From Acidobacteriota bacterium (GTDB lineage: Bacteria > Acidobacteriota > Terriglobia > Terriglobales > Acidobacteriaceae), in contig QIBA01000030.1 in the NCBI GenBank assembly GCA_003225175.1, forward strand, positions 125,762 through 189,761: 64,000 nucleotides of DNA. The letters run 5' to 3'. Below are positions 17,316 to 27,600 of this stretch, piece by piece (positions within the stretch are counted from its first letter, which is position 1; each line of letters opens with the position of its first letter). Made by a program: the position numbers and the translations under genes. The notes below the pieces were generated by a model. It was given only the letters and a program-made list of their open reading frames with translations. It did not search any database and was not told the origin of the DNA.

Positions 17316-19790
17316 TTAAGGCGAGGTCAGGATCGTCCCGTATGGATCAACGACCAGCCTTCTTGTTCCAGCAGGAACTGTGAGCGTAATAGCCGTTTCC
17401 TCTCCATCAGCGAAGACCCTGGCTAAGAATCTCAAGTCGCCCCTGACTGTTTCGGCATAGATGGGTACGGCAGTCACAAGATCCTCGGGAGCGTCTTTCT
17501 GCAAAAGCCTTCCGGAAGCGCGAAGAGCAGTCCCTTTGCGTTCAAGGCGGACATTGGACAATTGATACTTCGGCGTTGCTGTGCCGTTCACCCAGCCGTT
17601 GAAGAACCAGTCAAGAGACGGCTTGCCCTCGTGATAAAGCGACTTGGGCAGTGCGCGCTCGAACGCGCGCTGCATGTCACGCGTGCTCATCTGCTTACGA
17701 GAGTAGTCATGCTGCAGAGTGCGCAAAACGGAAAAGAACAGGTCGTCGGCGTACTCCCCAGAAACTCCTGAGCCATCACGCAGAAACTCACGGAGCATGT
17801 GCACCAGCCACGTTCCGCGGCCGTAGGCAATCAAATCGAATCCGCCCGGAAAGATGGAGGAGTTCAAGCGGTTTCCAAGCGTCACAGCCCCCGCTTCGCG
17901 ATTGACTCTGCCTTCAGGGTTCTTTTCCCCAAGATGGAGCCGATAGTAGCGCAGTATGGTCTTGAAATCTTTCGGATAGTCGGCCTCGAAGCTCAGCATA
18001 GCCGAGTAATTCGCCAGCGCCTCGGAGATCCAACGGTCATGATAGGTCGTCCAGTAGACCGAATCACCCCACCATTGATGAGCGGTTTCGTGCGGCACCA
18101 TGAGGCGCTCAAATAAGACGCGATCAAACTCCGAGCGCGGACCACCGCGCTCGTTCTGCGGCACGAACGCGTAGCTGGAGAGAAAGACCAGACTCGGCCA
18201 GCCTTGGCTTACGGTGCCGGGAAGCTGCGTTAAGGCGAGAGCACTGTACGGATAAGCGCCAATTCGTGGGCTCAGATAATCAATAGTGGCGGCGGCACTA
18301 CTGGCAGCAGCCTCGCCGGCAGGTTTCGGTCTGGGCAGCGGCACCTGCACTGCGTGTGGCTGACCTGGACGATGCGGAGCAGGAATCACCGGTTCTACCA
18401 TCGTTTGCGTAGCTGCAGGAAAGCTGCTCTCGACGCCGGCGGCGGCAAAACTCTCCACCCTCACGCCGCCAGCCATGACAGCGGATTCCTGATAGTGCCC
18501 CAAATTGAAACCGGCAACAGGAATGGCTCGCTCGGATACCCAGCGGGAGACCTGCATTCCATCGCTGGTCTGGAGGGCAGTTCTTTTGCCTGTCGCCACC
18601 AGTGTCCAGTCGGCGGGATAGCGGAACTCAAGGTCGAACATTGCCATGTTCAATCCCAAATTGGGATACCAGTTGCCGCGTGAGCCGACGTACAGCAGGC
18701 CGTTGCCGGCATCAGCCAGCACAGATCCCGAATACGTGAAACGCAGCCTCACTGTCTCGCCCTTGGCCATGGCCTGCGGCAGAATCACCGCAACGTAGTC
18801 ATTCCCTTCACGCGCAATCCGAGATCCTTCCACGGCGTCGTTCTGAAGAAATTCGAGCGGCTTGCCCTTCATAATGATGGACGACACTTTGAGCAACCGA
18901 GACAATTCAAAGAGAACTGCACGCGTGCCTGGCTGCAGGACATCAAGCTCCAGCTCGGCATCTCCCTCAATCGTCTCTGGCGGGTACACGCTTGCTTTTA
19001 TGCGGAATGTTTTCGGAAGAAGCGATAATCCTGCAGTAGCCGAGGGCTCTTCTTTGCGGTGCGAGCGCGAAATGAAAGAAGTCCAGACGTTGTAGAATGC
19101 GAAACCACCGGCTGCGTGTCCCACCTGACCAACACCGATCTGCTCGGGAGCCGCTTCGTCATAAAAAATGTCAAATGTTCCGTGATTCGCTCCCACTACG
19201 CGCGTATGTAAAAACCTCGTCGGGTCCGGGGAATTCGCGGGCGTATTCAAGTACGCCAAAAGCAAGCGCAGAGCATCTGTCTTCGCGAGCTCCTTAGCTG
19301 CAGCGTTGGACCTGTCCAGAATTTCCGGATTCTCTCCTTTACGCAGACCAGGTCCGAGTTCCTCTAGGAAATGATCGTCGAAGAAGCGGAAATAAGCCGA
19401 CGTGAATTTCTCTTCCAGCACTGCAGTGTTTAGGAAGAGCGCCAGCGAAGCTCGCTCTCCCAGATCCGGCGGAATTAAAAGCACCTCACCGTCGCCTACG
19501 AAAAAAGCACAGTTGATGTGACCCTCGAGTTGTTCCCCAACGATAAGCCAGCCCTCATTGAGGGCAAAATGTAGATCTTCTCTATCAAAAGCAGCATCGC
19601 GTACGCGATAAACATTCTTCAGATCCAAACCGGAATCTCGCAGACTGCGATAGAGAGCCACCCCGGGCGTCGGCATCGGATTCTGAGCACTAACTGAAAC
19701 GGGAGACCCACAAACAATGGCTACAGCCGCTAATCCAACGCATAGAACGTAAGGCCATGTCCTTCGAATTTTGAGATTCGCGATTACCAA
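17316..19790 (-). CDS. Secreted M1-like zinc metallopeptidase
   Basis: An 824-residue gluzincin. Residues about 12-36 form a signal peptide ending near VSVSAQ, so it is exported. Residues about 255-460 look like the beta-sandwich N-terminal domain of M1 aminopeptidases. The zinc site is HETAH at 567-571 followed by Glu590 in WISEALANY, matching HExxH-x18-E. The GAMEN-type substrate motif of classical M1 aminopeptidases is not present: the equivalent position reads PGTVSQGWPSLVFLS. An extra N-terminal region of about 200 residues precedes the M1-like part. It may be a divergent aminopeptidase with altered N-terminus recognition. It is divergent from the next gene with only 45 bases between. 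Confidence 0.82.
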   Translation of the reverse strand: MVIANLKIRRTWPYVLCVGLAAVAIVCGSPVSVSAQNPMPTPGVALYRSLRDSGLDLKNVYRVRDAAFDREDLHFALNEGWLIVGEQLEGHINCAFFVGDGEVLLIPPDLGERASLALFLNTAVLEEKFTSAYFRFFDDHFLEELGPGLRKGENPEILDRSNAAAKELAKTDALRLLLAYLNTPANSPDPTRFLHTRVVGANHGTFDIFYDEAAPEQIGVGQVGHAAGGFAFYNVWTSFISRSHRKEEPSATAGLSLLPKTFRIKASVYPPETIEGDAELELDVLQPGTRAVLFELSRLLKVSSIIMKGKPLEFLQNDAVEGSRIAREGNDYVAVILPQAMAKGETVRLRFTYSGSVLADAGNGLLYVGSRGNWYPNLGLNMAMFDLEFRYPADWTLVATGKRTALQTSDGMQVSRWVSERAIPVAGFNLGHYQESAVMAGGVRVESFAAAGVESSFPAATQTMVEPVIPAPHRPGQPHAVQVPLPRPKPAGEAAASSAAATIDYLSPRIGAYPYSALALTQLPGTVSQGWPSLVFLSSYAFVPQNERGGPRSEFDRVLFERLMVPHETAHQWWGDSVYWTTYHDRWISEALANYSAMLSFEADYPKDFKTILRYYRLHLGEKNPEGRVNREAGAVTLGNRLNSSIFPGGFDLIAYGRGTWLVHMLREFLRDGSGVSGEYADDLFFSVLRTLQHDYSRKQMSTRDMQRAFERALPKSLYHEGKPSLDWFFNGWVNGTATPKYQLSNVRLERKGTALRASGRLLQKDAPEDLVTAVPIYAETVRGDLRFLARVFADGEETAITLTVPAGTRRLVVDPYGTILTSP

Positions 19791-19835
19791 CGTCAGATCC
19801 TCGGAGGAAACCTTCTTATAAGGCGCGGAAGTCCG

Positions 19836-21221
19836 TTGCTAGAATGCTGCTCTGTGCATCTTCGATTCACCATCTGTATCTGCCTGCTCTCCTGTGCATG
19901 GGCTGACACCATTCATCTCAAGAATGGGCAGACCATTCGGGCCGACAGTGTAAGGGATACAGGCGACCGGGTGGAGTATGACATTGGCGACGATAAGTAC
20001 GCCATTCCTAAGTCTTCAGTCGACCATATCGAGAGCGCATCCAGTGCCTCGGGCCCCGCGCATGTCTCTGGCAACGTCGCAGCTCCCAGAATTGACGCTG
20101 CCGGTCTTAACGAAGTCGCTCCTGATGGAAAGATAACACCAGAGCGTCTGGCGAAAATCGAGGCGAGCGGCGACAAATCGGCGCTCGCATCTGCGTTAAT
20201 CCTTCTCGCCATTCAGGAACAGCAACACGGAAAAACTGACGACGCACTCACCCACATGGAGCGTGCTCTCAGCCTCGAGTCCGGCAACGGGGACGCCGCC
20301 GCTACATACGCCTGGCTGCTCCTGAAACAGGATCGAGCCTCTCTGGCACAGAGCTACGCAGAAGACGCAGTTCACAAGAGCCCAGAGTCCGCATTCGCAC
20401 ACAAAATCCTGGCAATCGCCTATTACAAAAACGACAGGATTCACGATGCTCTGGCCGAATTCAAGAGAGCGAAGGAGCTTGATCCAAATGATCCTGAAGT
20501 GGATGCGTACCTGAAGGCCGTTTCACGTCAAGCAAAAGCGGAAGCCGACTTTCGCAATGATGCCAGCACTCACTTCAATATGCGCTATGAAGGCGATAAG
20601 GCATCGCCGAAATTACGCGAACAGATCCTTCTCACCCTGGAGCGGCATTTCGCTGACCTCGTCTCCACCATGGGATTGCTGCCGCGAGATCCAATCGCGG
20701 TGGTGCTCTATACCAACCAAACTTACTTTGACGTCACGCTCGCTCCCAGTTGGACGGCGGCCCTTAACGACGGCAAGCTTCGCATTCCCATTGAGGGACT
20801 AACATCAGTTACGCCCGATCTCTCCCGCGTTCTGAAACATGAGCTGGCGCATTCATTCATTCGTCAGGCTACGAACGGAAAATGTCCCGTTTGGCTGAAC
20901 GAAGGATTGGCGCAGCTGGTCGAACCGCAATCTGCCGCGAAGTATCGCACTCCCTTGAGCAATTTATTCCAGAACGGGAAGCAAGCCCCTTTGCAGTCGA
21001 TAGAAGGTAGTTTTATCGGTCTCGATTCCAATCAGGCGGCCATCGCCTACATCGAGTCGCTGGCCTACGTGGAATATATTCGCAACGCCTACGGCATGAA
21101 CCGCATTGCCGACATCATGCGTAGCTTAAGCGAAGGTCAAAGTCCGGAAGAGTCTCTAAAGTCCGTCATTCACGACGACTACTCGCAACTCGAAGAAGAA
21201 TTCGCTCAGCACCTACGCTAA
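19836..21221 (+). CDS. Secreted TPR protein with metallopeptidase (peptidase MA-like) domain
   Basis: A 461-residue protein read from a TTG; a GTG 18 bases later is an alternative. A signal-like hydrophobic stretch (FTICICLLSCAWA) is at residues 11-23. Residues about 24-70 resemble a small beta domain (DTIHLKNGQTIRADSV). TPR-like repeats occupy about 115-230. The C-terminal half carries HELAH at 335-339 with Glu356 in WLNEGLAQ, an HExxH-x16-E zinc site of the gluzincin type. The active residues are intact. The substrate is unknown. It is transcribed divergently from the M1-like gene 45 bases away, so the two may share a control region. Confidence 0.75.
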   Translation: MLECCSVHLRFTICICLLSCAWADTIHLKNGQTIRADSVRDTGDRVEYDIGDDKYAIPKSSVDHIESASSASGPAHVSGNVAAPRIDAAGLNEVAPDGKITPERLAKIEASGDKSALASALILLAIQEQQHGKTDDALTHMERALSLESGNGDAAATYAWLLLKQDRASLAQSYAEDAVHKSPESAFAHKILAIAYYKNDRIHDALAEFKRAKELDPNDPEVDAYLKAVSRQAKAEADFRNDASTHFNMRYEGDKASPKLREQILLTLERHFADLVSTMGLLPRDPIAVVLYTNQTYFDVTLAPSWTAALNDGKLRIPIEGLTSVTPDLSRVLKHELAHSFIRQATNGKCPVWLNEGLAQLVEPQSAAKYRTPLSNLFQNGKQAPLQSIEGSFIGLDSNQAAIAYIESLAYVEYIRNAYGMNRIADIMRSLSEGQSPEESLKSVIHDDYSQLEEEFAQHLR

Positions 21222-21320
21222 GGTTCTCTCTCCTGCAGAAAACACTGGCGAGCAGCATCGCAGCTAGACGAAGGAGCAGGTTGGCTGCAGTCATGATGGG
21301 GGTGTTGTATTCGCGGGTTT

Positions 21321-21483
21321 GCGTTGATTACGTGGTTCCGGCCCGCCCGCGGCCGGAATCTTTGCTGCCAACGCATTGTAAGACAAAGTACAAATCACAC
21401 CTTGGTCCCGCGAATCAAGTCAAGTTGTAAACAGCGCAAGCCTAGTACCGGCCGAGGCGGCCGGAACCACGTAATCAAAACGC
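21321..21483. mobile_element. MITE-like element with long terminal inverted repeats
   Basis: GCGTTGATTACGTGGTTCCGGCC at 21321-21343 is the inverse complement of 21459-21483 apart from a two-base insertion, giving terminal repeats of about 23-25 bases around a 163-bp element. The interior has further symmetry (GGCCGG blocks at both ends, CCCGCGAAT inside). It encodes no protein. It lies between the stop of the TPR-metallopeptidase and the convergent nitroreductase. No clear target-site duplication was found by eye. Confidence 0.55.
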
Positions 21484-21488
21484 ACTGA

Positions 21489-22118
21489 TCAAAACTCTCT
21501 TCCCTGATTGAAAGCCAAGACTTCGTCCACGCTAAGACGAGGCTTACGCGGCGCATTGCCTGGAGCGGGATAGCCAAGAGTTATGAGCATTACCGGCACA
21601 TAACGATCAGAGATGCCAAATATCTTCTTTACCTGCTCAGGATCGAATCCGATCATTGGCCCCGTCGCATATCCGCGAGCCTGGGCTGCGAACATGAACG
21701 TCATCCCCGCGAGTGCTCCAGATCGGATGGCTTCATCACGCTGGAATTGCGCGTTGCTTGCGTAAGCTGCCGCGGCTCGCTTTGCGCCGCTGTCGGCCGC
21801 TTCTTGAGTCATCTTGCCGCTCTTCACCAGCGGAGCGAGGATCGTGCTTAGCTTCTCGTATCCGCGCAAATCCCCGAGGACGATCATCGTGGCTGATGCT
21901 TGTCCGACCTTCGCCTGATTGTGGGCCGCAGCCTGCAATAGTCTCTTCTTCTCAGGATCGGTGACCGCGACAAATCGCCAATGCTGAATGTTGAAGGAGG
22001 ACGGGGCTTGGGTTGCATCGGCTATGATCTCGCGAATCTCAGCCTCGCTAATTGGTTTGTTCGGATCAAACAGATTTATCGACGTGCGTTCGCGGATAAC
22101 CGTTACGGCATCTTTCAT
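21489..22118 (-). CDS. Nitroreductase-family FMN protein
   Basis: A 209-residue protein from ATG 22118 (MKDAVTVIRERTSINLFD); the frame is open to 22136. The N-terminal R-x-R-[ST] type element, the QAPSSFNIQHWRFV segment and GALAGMTFMFAAQARGYATGPMIGFD are characteristic of flavin-dependent nitroreductases that use NAD(P)H. The C-terminal ITLGYPAPGNAPRKPRLSVDEV also fits. The physiological substrate is not predictable. It is divergent from the dipeptidyl-peptidase III gene. Confidence 0.87.
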   Translation of the reverse strand: MKDAVTVIRERTSINLFDPNKPISEAEIREIIADATQAPSSFNIQHWRFVAVTDPEKKRLLQAAAHNQAKVGQASATMIVLGDLRGYEKLSTILAPLVKSGKMTQEAADSGAKRAAAAYASNAQFQRDEAIRSGALAGMTFMFAAQARGYATGPMIGFDPEQVKKIFGISDRYVPVMLITLGYPAPGNAPRKPRLSVDEVLAFNQGREF

Positions 22119-22323
22119 TCGTGAGCTCTCCCACAATTCTTTTTGACAAAACTCTTTCTTCTATTAAGAAGAATGCAACCGAGGGATCGAAAATGCGTTG
22201 ATATATGGACAACGACCGACGCGCGACCTCGCACGGTGTTTGCCTGTAGCTCGTTGGAGCCCATCTACGCTAATCTCTGACTCATTTAACATAAAGGGTT
22301 TTGTCAGGTCCGAAGGAGGGCTT

Positions 22324-24420
22324 GTGTATTGCTGGTTTCTGGTAATGATCTTCATCTGTTGTTTCGCGTCATTCGCTACGGCTCAGAAGACGGTTTCAAA
22401 AAAGAAACCCTCACTTTCCGCTACTTCCCAGTCCACGCTTGTAGATCGCATCGGCGACACCGGATTTATTCAGCTCAACGCCGAGAGCTTTCATTCGCTC
22501 AACTCCAACCAGCAGGCGCTTGGATACTGGCTCTCACAGGCGGCCATCGCCATCGATCCCGTTATCTATGACCAGTTGTCGGCCCATGCGTTGCGCGAGA
22601 AGAGGCTTCTCGAGGAGATCGTCGCACGTCCCCAAGGCGTCGATCCAGAAGTGATGAAAAAGATCACGAATTACGCGAAGCTCTTCTGGGGCAATCGCGG
22701 CAATCACAACGAGAACACAGCACAGAAATTCCTGCCCGACTTTTCTTTTGAGGAATTCAAACAGGCTGTGCTGACCGCGCAGAAAAACGGAGCCTTCAAA
22801 ACAACGTACGCCGATCTGCAGCCCCTCGCCTCAGAAGATGCGCTGAACAAAGAACTCGATGAGCTCAAGGCGCCAATCTTCGATCCTAATTTCGAACCCA
22901 TGAATACCGCCAAGAGCCCGTCCGGCGGTAAAGACATCATTCAGGCGAGTTCGAATACGTTCTATGCCGGCCTGTCATTGAACGATTTGAAGGATTTCAA
23001 GGAATCGCATCCGCTGAACTCGCGTGTCGTGCGCGGCAGCGATGGCAAGCTTCAAGAACAGGTGTATCGTGCCGGCACTCCCGATGGCAGCGTGCCGGCG
23101 GGCTTGTACGCTACTTATTTAAGAAGAGCGAACGAATATCTCGAGAACGCCAAAGCAATCGCTGATCCAGCACAAGCGCAGGTAATCGCTGATTTAATTC
23201 GCTACTACCAGACCGGTGATCCAGCCGACTGGCTGAAGTTCGGCAGCGACTGGGTACAGAACAATGCTACGGTCGACTTCGCCAATGGATTCATCGAAGT
23301 CTATCGCGATGCGCGAGGCGCAAAGGGCAGTTCACAGGCTTTCGTATCGGTAACAGACAAAAAAGTCACCGATGCGATGATTAAGCTCGCCCAGAACGCC
23401 GAATACTTCGAGCAGAAGGCTCCCTGGAACGATAAGTACAAGAAGACTGCGTTTAAGGCGCCGGTCGTGAAAGCGGTCGAGACACTGATCGAGACTGGCG
23501 ACTTTCACGTGAACACGGTTGGCGACAACCTTCCGAACGAAAACGAGATTCACGAAAAATACGGCACGAAGAACTTTCTTTTTACCGGGAGCAGCCGCGC
23601 GCTGAACGACGCTGCGGGATTCTCCTCGCTGGAGGAATTCGGCTCCGATGCCGAAGTGATTGCTCGTGGAAAAAAGTACGGAGACGAAGCTGAGGATCTG
23701 TTCACGGCGATGCACGAGGTAATCGGCCATGGCTCAGGCAAGCTGAGCGATCGCCTGAAGAGTGGCGCCGAAGCATACCTCAAGGAATATTTCTCCACGC
23801 TTGAAGAAGGACGCGCAGATCTGATGGGACTGTGGAACGCCTTTGATCCAAAACTGAAAGAGCTTGGCCTCATTAGCAATCAGACTGAAGTCGCGAAGGC
23901 AATGTACGACTCCGCTGCGCTGGCGCCCCTAACCCAATTGCGTCGCATGCCCAAAGGACAGACGATCGAGGAAGATCATCAACGCGATCGTCAACTCATC
24001 ACTCATTACATTCAGGACAAAGTTCCTGGATCGATTGAGCAGTTCGATCGAGATGGAAAGACCTTCGTCCGAGTAAAGGATTACGAGCTCATGCGTAAAG
24101 GTGTGGGCATGCTGCTGGCGGAGATCATGCGCATCAAGGCGGAAGGCGATTACGAGGGAATCAAGGCGCTCGTCGACAAATACGGAACGCGCTTCGATCC
24201 TATGCTTCGCGATCAGGTCGTCGTTCGGTTCAAAAAGCTAAATCTTCCAACCTACTTTGCAGGAATAAATCCTATGCTTACTGCTGCCGGGAGCACGGCA
24301 GCGGTAAAGGTTCAAATGAGCTATCCGCGGGATGCCGTGAAGCAGTACTTGACTTACGGAGCGATGTACAGTGAGGGGTTGAAGTCTGCTATGAAGTCGA
24401 AGCAGCCAGCGCCGAAGTAA
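22324..24420 (+). CDS. Dipeptidyl-peptidase III (M49), exported
   Basis: Zinc exopeptidase that removes dipeptides from peptide N-termini. From a GTG at 22324, with GAAGGAGG just upstream, it has 699 residues and begins with a clear signal peptide (YCWFLVMIFICCFASFATAQ). The open frame reaches back to 22198, but that extension looks non-coding. The zinc motif is the M49-specific six-residue form HEVIGH at 464-469, with EEGRAD at 494-499 supplying the second element. The intervening distance fits the family. Export is unusual for the eukaryotic enzymes but occurs in bacterial homologues. It is monocistronic, followed by a dispersed repeat. Confidence 0.9.
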   Translation: MYCWFLVMIFICCFASFATAQKTVSKKKPSLSATSQSTLVDRIGDTGFIQLNAESFHSLNSNQQALGYWLSQAAIAIDPVIYDQLSAHALREKRLLEEIVARPQGVDPEVMKKITNYAKLFWGNRGNHNENTAQKFLPDFSFEEFKQAVLTAQKNGAFKTTYADLQPLASEDALNKELDELKAPIFDPNFEPMNTAKSPSGGKDIIQASSNTFYAGLSLNDLKDFKESHPLNSRVVRGSDGKLQEQVYRAGTPDGSVPAGLYATYLRRANEYLENAKAIADPAQAQVIADLIRYYQTGDPADWLKFGSDWVQNNATVDFANGFIEVYRDARGAKGSSQAFVSVTDKKVTDAMIKLAQNAEYFEQKAPWNDKYKKTAFKAPVVKAVETLIETGDFHVNTVGDNLPNENEIHEKYGTKNFLFTGSSRALNDAAGFSSLEEFGSDAEVIARGKKYGDEAEDLFTAMHEVIGHGSGKLSDRLKSGAEAYLKEYFSTLEEGRADLMGLWNAFDPKLKELGLISNQTEVAKAMYDSAALAPLTQLRRMPKGQTIEEDHQRDRQLITHYIQDKVPGSIEQFDRDGKTFVRVKDYELMRKGVGMLLAEIMRIKAEGDYEGIKALVDKYGTRFDPMLRDQVVVRFKKLNLPTYFAGINPMLTAAGSTAAVKVQMSYPRDAVKQYLTYGAMYSEGLKSAMKSKQPAPK

Positions 24421-24450
24421 CGTTAGAGGTAAGTCTGAATTGTTGTTGAA

Positions 24451-24613
24451 GGGGCACGGCTTCAGCGAAGCGGAGCCGTGCTATTAAACCTACCGAAAAT
24501 CGGGCTTCAGTCCCTGAGGCTGTTCCTCCCATTTGAAGAAATCCCTCAGCGGCTGAAGCGGACTTTAAGAACCCGCAGATGGCACGGCTCTGGTTCGCTG
24601 AAGCCGTGGCCCT
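24451..24613. repeat. Dispersed palindromic repeat, family C
   Basis: GGGGCACGGCTTCAGC at 24451-24466 is answered by GCTGAAGCCGTGGCCC at about 24598-24613. Inside, GGGCTTCAGTCCCTGAGGC and CCCTCAGCGGCTGAAGC form a second nested pair. It lies between the convergent stops of the dipeptidyl-peptidase III and activase genes, so as RNA it could act as a terminator for either. It encodes nothing. Confidence 0.65.
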
Positions 24614-24648
24614 TCAAAACCTTCCTGACTGATTGGGACAAGTTTGCG

Positions 24649-27600
24649 CTAATCCGCGCCCACGCCTTCGTATTCCTGCTGTGAACTCTGCGCCATCAGC
24701 TCTTCGCGCAGCTTACGCTCGTATTCCGCGAGCTGGACATCGATGCTATTCACCGCCTCACGCTTTTTAACCATGTCTTCGCGATAGCGGCGCAGAAAGT
24801 AATCGATGGTCTCCACGCGAATTCTGATCGAGCCGGTCGGCTTATTTTCGTCGAGATCCTTAAAAGCGAAATACGGCGTGCCCGAGTTCTCGATGATGTC
24901 CTCGATCACCGAATAGATTGGCGCATCGTGACCACACTTGAAATTCGAGATCTCCAACGCTACGAGATTCGGATGGCGCGCCGTGAACTTTGCCGCCCAG
25001 ATCTTGTGGTTGGTGCTGGCCGAGTATGCGTTCTTCCACACGTCCGTGATATCGAGCGGGTCTTTGATCACGCCAGCGCGAACTTCGTCGCCAAACAACC
25101 GGTCGAGGATGTCTTCGTCGATCGGCAGAGTGCTCTGCGAGAAGATGGGATAGCCAAGCTTCTGGAACTCCTCCATGATCTCGTGGTTCACGCCGGGATC
25201 ATGATGATATGGACGCCCAAGCATCACGATCCCAATACGGTTCTCGCGCTCGAGCATGTCCAGCGTCTCGCGAGCACGTTTACGCAGCCCGTCGTCGTAG
25301 GCTTCCTGGGCTTTGAAAGCCACTTCGATGGCGCGATCATTCTCTTCTTCTGATACGCCCAGCACTGGAGCCCAAGCGCGATGCATCTGCAGGGCGAACA
25401 GCTTGCGATCGGCAAGGTTCACAATGGGATCGAGATACTCGATTCCATTGTCGGCAAACACATTCGCTTCTTTCGTGAACGCCGCCTTCACCGCATCTGG
25501 TGTCGCCGTTACCGTTGGGCACGCATTCGAGCCCGTCGTGCATTTGAGGTGGGTGGTGAGCACGTCGATCATGGGGAAGAAGATCGCATGCAGTGGCTTC
25601 TTGGCGTGCTTCACGAAGATCAAGTTATAAACATGCGGAATGCCAATCTTCGAGGGAAAACAAGGATCGATCGCGCCGCGCCCGGCGCCAGCCTTGTACA
25701 TGTCGCGATTGGTGTAGTCGGAGTAGATGATGTTCTCCGGCTCCAGCCCGAGTGTCTCGAGATACGCGCTGAACAGTGGCGCGTACACATACATGTTCAG
25801 CACTTTGGGCATGCCGACGCGGAACCCGGCTCGCTTCTTCATCAACTCAGCACGCTGCTTTACCTCGGCTTTGAACGTCCACTTAGTATTTGGGATCGGA
25901 TCAGCAGTCTTCGGCGGATTCTGCGAGCGCCATACACCCGATGCGGCGATCTCGACGTAATTGGGATTCGCTTCCTTCAGTGCATCGAGGCCGGCTTTGA
26001 TACCACGCATGTCCTTCACGTCTTCGACTTGACCTTTCTCGCAAGTCGAAATGATTAGTCGCTGCTCGCCAGCTTGCAAGGGCACCTTCGACTTAAATGC
26101 CGGCGCCTTCCAGTTGTCGGTCTCGCCGGTCTGCACGTCGATGAAGGTGCGCAGGCAATTGTTCTTGCAGAAGTAGCAGCGCGTGCTTTCGTTGCGCGTA
26201 GTGCGATAGCTGATGTTCTGCACCGGGTCGAGACCGATGAAGGTGCTCTCGTGGCCATTCTTGAAGATACGCATCGCTTCCACTGCCGCGCCGATTGCGC
26301 CGGACTCTCCGCAATGCTCGTGAACGATGACTTCGGCCTCAGCCTGTTCGCTGCGGAAGTGCGACTTCACAAAATCGACTTCGGCCTTCACCGCTGCCAG
26401 GTTCTTTTGCGTGCCACCTTGCAGGATGAAGCGTTTTCCCAGTTTTGCCAGATTGGGAATGCTGGCGACGTAGAGGAAGATGTTCTTGGGCAGCACCGCC
26501 GCGAGTCCCGCAAGAATCTCTTTTGCCGCCCAGCCCTGGCGCTGGAAGTTGACAATGTCCGACTGCATGAACACGGCGCAGCCGTAACCAAAGATCGGCA
26601 TCTGGTTCGCCGAAAAAGCGATATCGGAGTATTCCTCGACTTTTATGCCGAGAGACTCGGCGGTCGACTGCAGGAAGTATCCGTTGCCCGCCGAACACTG
26701 CGTGTTCAGCTTAAAGTCCTTTACGCGGCCGTCTTTGAGGACGATGAGCTTGATGTCCTGACCGCCGACGTCGACGATGCAGTGCGGATCGTCGTAAAAG
26801 CGCATCGCCGACTCCGTATGCGCGACGGTTTCCACGAGCGCCACATCAGCGTGCAGCGTTTCCTTCAGAACATCCTTCGCGTAGCCGGTTGTTCCCACGC
26901 CTAGAACTTCGAGGGTCGCACCCTGCGCCTCTACCTGCTGTCGCAGCGAGCGAAACATGTCGATGGTGTCCTGGATCGGATTTCCGTTCGAGAGCTGGTA
27001 GGCCTTACAGAGCAACTCGCCTTCGTCCGATAACAGCACGGCTTTCGTCGAAGTAGAACCCCCGTCGACGCCCACAAATCCGCGCACGGTCGATCCAGCC
27101 GTGAACTTCGCCGGATTGAATCGGGGGATGGTGTACTTCTGTTTGAAGCTTTCGAGTTCCTCGTCGGAGGCGCTGAGACCTGCCGCGCCGGACTGTGATT
27201 TTTCCTCCAGCCGTCCCACATCTATGTAGTGCTCGAGCTTGGACGTGCCTTGATACCAGCCGACGTCCGGATCTTCGTCCTTGCCGAATTCGACGGAGCC
27301 CAGCGCCGCGAAATATTGCGCATTGTCGGGAGTCTTGATGAGCTGTTCGGGAGTCATTCCCTCCGGGATCGGGACTTTGCGCTCTTCCCAAGTCTTGGGA
27401 ATGTTGTGCTGCCAGGCTTCGCGCATTCCCTTTATGAAACAGTTAGGACCGCCGAGCAAAAGGACATGCGGACGCAGTGTGTGCCCGCGTGTGAGCACCG
27501 AAAGGTTCTGCAGGACGATGGCGTCGAAGAGCGAGGCCATGAGCTGATCGGGCGGGACCGCCTGCTTCTGCAGGCCATTGATATCAGTCTCGGCAAAGAC

